Assembly (NCBI RefSeq): GCF_002080435.1
Contig: NZ_CP020539.1
Coordinates: 558,001 to 622,000 of the forward strand
DNA length: 64,000 bases
Source of the DNA: Sphingobium herbicidovorans
GTDB taxonomy: Bacteria > Pseudomonadota > Alphaproteobacteria > Sphingomonadales > Sphingomonadaceae
Direction: 5' to 3'
Made by a program: the position numbers and the translations under genes. The notes under the pieces are model-generated. The model did not search any database, was not told the origin of the DNA, and saw nothing but the letters and a program-made list of their open reading frames with translations. Shown piece after piece: positions 61,190 through 64,000 of the stretch (position 1 is its first letter; every line of letters starts with the position of its first letter).

Positions 61190-62047
61190 TCATTCCTGCG
61201 GATGGGAGATGGTGCGCTCGACGTGAGACGATCCGGTATTCGTTCCATGATCGACGCCATAAGGTTCGGGCGCCTGGTTATAGATGCACAGCACCTCGCC
61301 GCCCCGGCGCAGGCGCAGTTGGCGCGCCACCAAATGAACGACGACGAATTCATCGCGAACGTCGAAGGGAACCAGGGTTTCGGACCCGTCTGGCCTCACC
61401 AGATAAATGGCAGGAACTTCCCGGTTCGCCGGAAACCGCAAAACCGTGAATTGGCCATTGTCGGAGACCTCCGACGGCTGCAAATCGCTCGAACCCTGCA
61501 CCTTATAATTCATGTTGCGCGGACCCTCGATCACCGCATGGTCGAGGGCACCGCGAACAGCCTGGGCCTCCAGCGCCGCCGCTTGCATCGCGATCTGTGC
61601 CGCTCTCAGGCGTTCGGCCCGCGCCACCTCGTCCCGCGGATAGCGGAAGCGGACCTGGAAATAGGCCTGGCCGTTGCGGCCGATGATCGGACCACTACGA
61701 GCCGTGAGTTCAAAGGCATAGCTTCTTAAGGTTCCGCCGCGAGACGTGGTGACGATAAGGTTGGTCGGTCCAGCGCGTTCGCGCGGCTTGAGGAACAAGA
61801 TGTGGCCGGCCACCGCCACCTCCCAGGAGACGGTGTCGCCCAGCGCTACGTGCTGAATCGTTTCGTCCTCGCTGAGGACAATCTGGGTTGCTGTCCGGAA
61901 GGTCCCGACGATGCGATAGACCTGCGCTTCCTCATAATCGACGAACTTGACGCGTGGGTCAGACGCAGCGCCACGCGGGACCTCAACCGCATGGGCAGCA
62001 GAAAGGGATGCAAACGCGATGAAAACCGCAGCGACCAATGTTTTCAT
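61190..62047 (-). CDS. virB9: VirB9-type outer-membrane core protein
   Basis: A 285-residue protein with a clear signal peptide (MKTLVAAVFIAFASLSAAHA, cleavage before VEVP). The VirB9 N-terminal region (DPRVKFVDYEEAQVYRIVGT) and C-terminal domain (RSYAFELTARSG, then NGQFTVLRFPANREVPAIY) are in the usual order. It builds the outer-membrane ring with VirB7 and VirB10. It is linked to virB8 by an ATGA overlap. Confidence 0.93.
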   Translation of the reverse strand: MKTLVAAVFIAFASLSAAHAVEVPRGAASDPRVKFVDYEEAQVYRIVGTFRTATQIVLSEDETIQHVALGDTVSWEVAVAGHILFLKPRERAGPTNLIVTTSRGGTLRSYAFELTARSGPIIGRNGQAYFQVRFRYPRDEVARAERLRAAQIAMQAAALEAQAVRGALDHAVIEGPRNMNYKVQGSSDLQPSEVSDNGQFTVLRFPANREVPAIYLVRPDGSETLVPFDVRDEFVVVHLVARQLRLRRGGEVLCIYNQAPEPYGVDHGTNTGSSHVERTISHPQE

Positions 62048-62742
62048 CGGACTACCTCCGGGTCGGAGCGGTAATTCTCGACCTGGAAGCCGAGCGGGTT
62101 CCGATAGCGATCACCTTCGGCCATCGGCGCGTTGGCATAGGCGAAAGTGACCGTGGCGATCCAATCGCTGCTCTGCGTATCCGTCTCGGTCTGGACGATC
62201 CGTGTGAATCGCACATTGGCAACCCGATCATTGATGAAGGCGATGTTGCGCACCCGCGCCTGGACGACTGCGTTTTTCCCCCAGGCGTTCTGGGGACTGG
62301 CAGCATTGTTGTTGCTGAAGAAGCGTGCCCAGCGCTGCTGCTCCGCCGGCTGCGACAGGATTGTCACGAAGCGGAAATTCTCCTCGGCAGCCGCCGGTAT
62401 CCAGCTTTCACGCGTCCGGACATATTGCGCGAGAAAGTATTTGGTGACCGCTTCATCATAGCGCATCGGCCGCTGGGTCAGCGCCGTCTGGACATCCACC
62501 GCGCCCGTCGTCTGATTGACCCGAATGACATAGGGCACGACGGTCTTGAGCGGGGCCAGCGCGGCGACAGCAAAAATGGATGCGGCCGCAAGGATCGAGG
62601 TTACCGTCGCCACGGTCCAAGCAATACGCGTCGATCGCAATGCCGATCGAACCCTGTCCTGGTCCCAGCTTCGCGCTTCCTGGAAATAGCGTTTGAGCCC
62701 GGAAGTAGGCACCGCCTCCGCGTCATCGTCAGCAACTCGCAT
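62044..62742 (-). CDS. virB8: VirB8-type inner-membrane channel protein
   Basis: A 232-residue bitopic protein. The N-terminal 35 residues are cytoplasmic (GLKRYFQEARSWDQDRVRSA), one span follows (VTSILAAASIFAVAALAPL), and the periplasmic NTF2-like domain includes VPYVIRVNQTTGAVDV and QNAWGKNAVVQARVRNI. VirB8 nucleates assembly of the complex. ATG 62742 begins the conserved protein; the frame is open to 62907, but that would run through the lipoprotein gene. It overlaps that gene by 14 bp. Confidence 0.92.
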   Translation of the reverse strand: MRVADDDAEAVPTSGLKRYFQEARSWDQDRVRSALRSTRIAWTVATVTSILAAASIFAVAALAPLKTVVPYVIRVNQTTGAVDVQTALTQRPMRYDEAVTKYFLAQYVRTRESWIPAAAEENFRFVTILSQPAEQQRWARFFSNNNAASPQNAWGKNAVVQARVRNIAFINDRVANVRFTRIVQTETDTQSSDWIATVTFAYANAPMAEGDRYRNPLGFQVENYRSDPEVVR

Positions 62743-63064
62743 AACGAATGTCCTTTGGCGCAAAGGAAACCTTGTCGTCCGGAGGCGCTGGCACTGCGGG
62801 CGGAGGCGGTGGATCGCCCACCTGCGGATGAGACAAGGGAGGAATGGGCGGCGCAGGGCGCGGCGCTGTAGTCGCCCGCACCGGCGATCCGGGCAGAACG
62901 CTCCCATAGATGTTCACGTCACGCAGATGGTGCCCGTTGCAAACGGCCAGCTTCTTGGGTCCGGACGCGCATGCCGCGAGGCCCAGCAGTGGAAGGCTGC
63001 CGATCAGGCAGAAAGTAACCTGGCGGATGGTGAACGTCGATTTTTGAGGACAGGGCAAGGTCAT
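62729..63064 (-). CDS. VirB7-like lipoprotein
   Basis: The 111-residue protein has a lipobox (LPLLGLAAC) after a hydrophobic signal segment, so it should be lipidated and sorted to the outer membrane. The mature part is short and proline-rich (PPLSHPQVGDPPPPPAVPAP). Its place between virB6 and virB8 fits VirB7, which anchors VirB9 in the outer membrane, although VirB7 proteins are usually smaller (about 40-60 residues). It overlaps virB8 by 14 bp. Confidence 0.7.
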   Translation of the reverse strand: MTLPCPQKSTFTIRQVTFCLIGSLPLLGLAACASGPKKLAVCNGHHLRDVNIYGSVLPGSPVRATTAPRPAPPIPPLSHPQVGDPPPPPAVPAPPDDKVSFAPKDIRYASC

Positions 63065-63076
63065 GGTGATGTCTCA

Positions 63077-63991
63077 CTATGCCGCTTCGATGGAGCCGCC
63101 CCGACGAGCGGCGCGCTCCAGATTGCGGCTGTTGCGCGCAATGCGGCGTTGTCGGAGGGGAGATGCCATCGTCCCCCAGGCGGTCCCGGCGAAGGCACCA
63201 ACCCCCGCAGCGGCGCCGCCCGCAATGCCGGTGGCAATGGCCGGAGCCTGGAAAAAGAAAATGGTCCCGAGGAAGAGATAAACGGCGAAAAGAACCGCAC
63301 CGATTGTCACATCAGCTTTTGATTCTGCAGCCGCGATTGCGATGCTGCCCAAATCAGAAATGAGCGTCGTGATCGCGATGATCACTCCCATGAGGACTAT
63401 GTAGTTGAAGACCTGCCCGAGCCATCCATGAAAGAAGCGGCGCGTAGGTTCGAACAATGCAAGTGCAATGAAAATTGGCCCGAGAGCTATAATAATGGCC
63501 AGCGCTATTTTGGCAAAAATAGTAATTGAAAAACCGATCGCGGCAGACAATCCTGCCAGCGCGTAGAGGCAAACGGCTAGAGCGATCAGCACCAAACGCA
63601 TCGGATTAATTTCAATATACGTCGCAGCTTTGGCGCGAATTATGAGAACTATGCTGTCGACTTGATTGAAGTAGTCATCAAATGCAGCGCCCACGCTGGT
63701 GATGGTCCGCCCGGAGAGTGCCTGCGAGAGTGCGTCCGGCATCCCATGAAAAAGAGGCGTGGTGATCCACTCGGAATAGGCGACCGTCGTTGCGGCAATA
63801 TACAGCAGGCAGAGCTTGACCATTCGGTAGAATAGTTCGCCCCAGGGTTCGCTAATAATGCCGCGCATCACCATGTAGCCGAACAAAGCGATATAAATAA
63901 CAAGCCCAACGGCGAGCGGCCCGCGAACAACCTCAACGACGTTTTGAAGACGCTCGTTGAGGAACAGGTCTAACTGATTGTCGACCTGCAT
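63077..63991 (-). CDS. virB6: VirB6/TrbL-type inner-membrane protein
   Basis: The 304-residue protein has several membrane spans (VGLVIYIALFGYMVMRGI, VLIALAVCLYALAGLSA, LAIIIALGPIFIALALF, FNYIVLMGVIIAITTLI, VYLFLGTIFFFQAP). The pattern LGPIFIALALFEPTRRFFHG is typical of VirB6. It forms part of the inner-membrane channel that passes DNA. ATG 63991 is 9 bp from the window edge; the start is plausible but could lie further right. Parts of the gene are less GC-rich than its neighbours. The remaining channel genes (VirB1-VirB5 equivalents) would lie outside the window. Confidence 0.88.
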   Translation of the reverse strand: MQVDNQLDLFLNERLQNVVEVVRGPLAVGLVIYIALFGYMVMRGIISEPWGELFYRMVKLCLLYIAATTVAYSEWITTPLFHGMPDALSQALSGRTITSVGAAFDDYFNQVDSIVLIIRAKAATYIEINPMRLVLIALAVCLYALAGLSAAIGFSITIFAKIALAIIIALGPIFIALALFEPTRRFFHGWLGQVFNYIVLMGVIIAITTLISDLGSIAIAAAESKADVTIGAVLFAVYLFLGTIFFFQAPAIATGIAGGAAAGVGAFAGTAWGTMASPLRQRRIARNSRNLERAARRGGSIEAA

Positions 63992-64000
63992 ATAGAAATC

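Noticed and set aside
1..64000. CRISPR array, tRNA or rRNA genes
   Set aside because: No regularly spaced direct repeats and no cloverleaf or rRNA-like stretches were seen on either strand by eye.

Overview
The window is GC-rich alphaproteobacterial accessory DNA, and the gene set suggests a sphingomonad (Sphingobium, Sphingomonas or Novosphingobium type), although nothing here fixes the genus. It reads as most of an integrative and conjugative element. There is a tyrosine-recombinase operon at the left edge, plasmid-like maintenance genes (ssb, parAB, three ParB-type proteins, ArdC antirestriction), a MobC/relaxase pair with a candidate nick site, and a VirB/VirD4 type IV secretion operon running in from the right edge. 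No tRNA, rRNA, CRISPR array or core housekeeping gene was found.

Layout from left to right. Positions 1-4871 hold three translationally coupled tyrosine recombinases, the first cut by the window edge. At 4921-10004 an intact ArdC-type gene is followed by a second ArdC-like gene that has been split by a 3.9-kb recombinase-in-trio (RIT) element (6001-9873) with 47-bp inverted ends. At 10055-15353 there is a CoiA-like gene with an in-frame stop, an HTH regulator, and a divergent module of a large serine recombinase with two ParB-family genes. At 15354-19364 there are small accessory genes (DUF2493/SLOG, HEPN-like, ssb, a secreted SNase-like protein, a 54-residue protein) behind long GC-rich leaders; two of these leaders share a repeated motif. 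At 19458-27002 a HEPN-like gene and a PrrC/RloC-type ATPase lie next to a McrBC type IV restriction system. At 27488-31935 are DUF3768, a small membrane protein, parA, parB, mobC, a MOBP-type relaxase and a T-DNA-border-like nick candidate. Two copies of one 18-bp palindrome bracket the par genes.

The segment 31978-56111 is a dense defence island. It contains an AbiE toxin-antitoxin pair, a 1,937-residue helicase-nuclease, a type III restriction-modification pair (Res, Mod), and a set that I could not match to a named system. That set is a RecB-like nuclease/SF1 helicase, a YhaO/SbcD-like nuclease and a YhaN/SbcC-like ATPase in one operon, diverging from a WYL regulator that faces a DUF3883-HEPN gene pair. 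From 56157 to the right edge is the transfer operon on the minus strand: virB6, a VirB7-like lipoprotein, virB8, virB9, virB10, virB11, virD4 and an LPD7-domain protein.

Taken together, the relaxase, MobC and nick site start DNA transfer, VirD4 and the VirB channel export it, ArdC and SSB protect incoming single strands, ParAB and the partition-like proteins maintain the element, and the left-end recombinases probably integrate it. Much of the remaining length encodes defence against phages and rival elements. All functions are read from motifs and gene order; no database search was possible.
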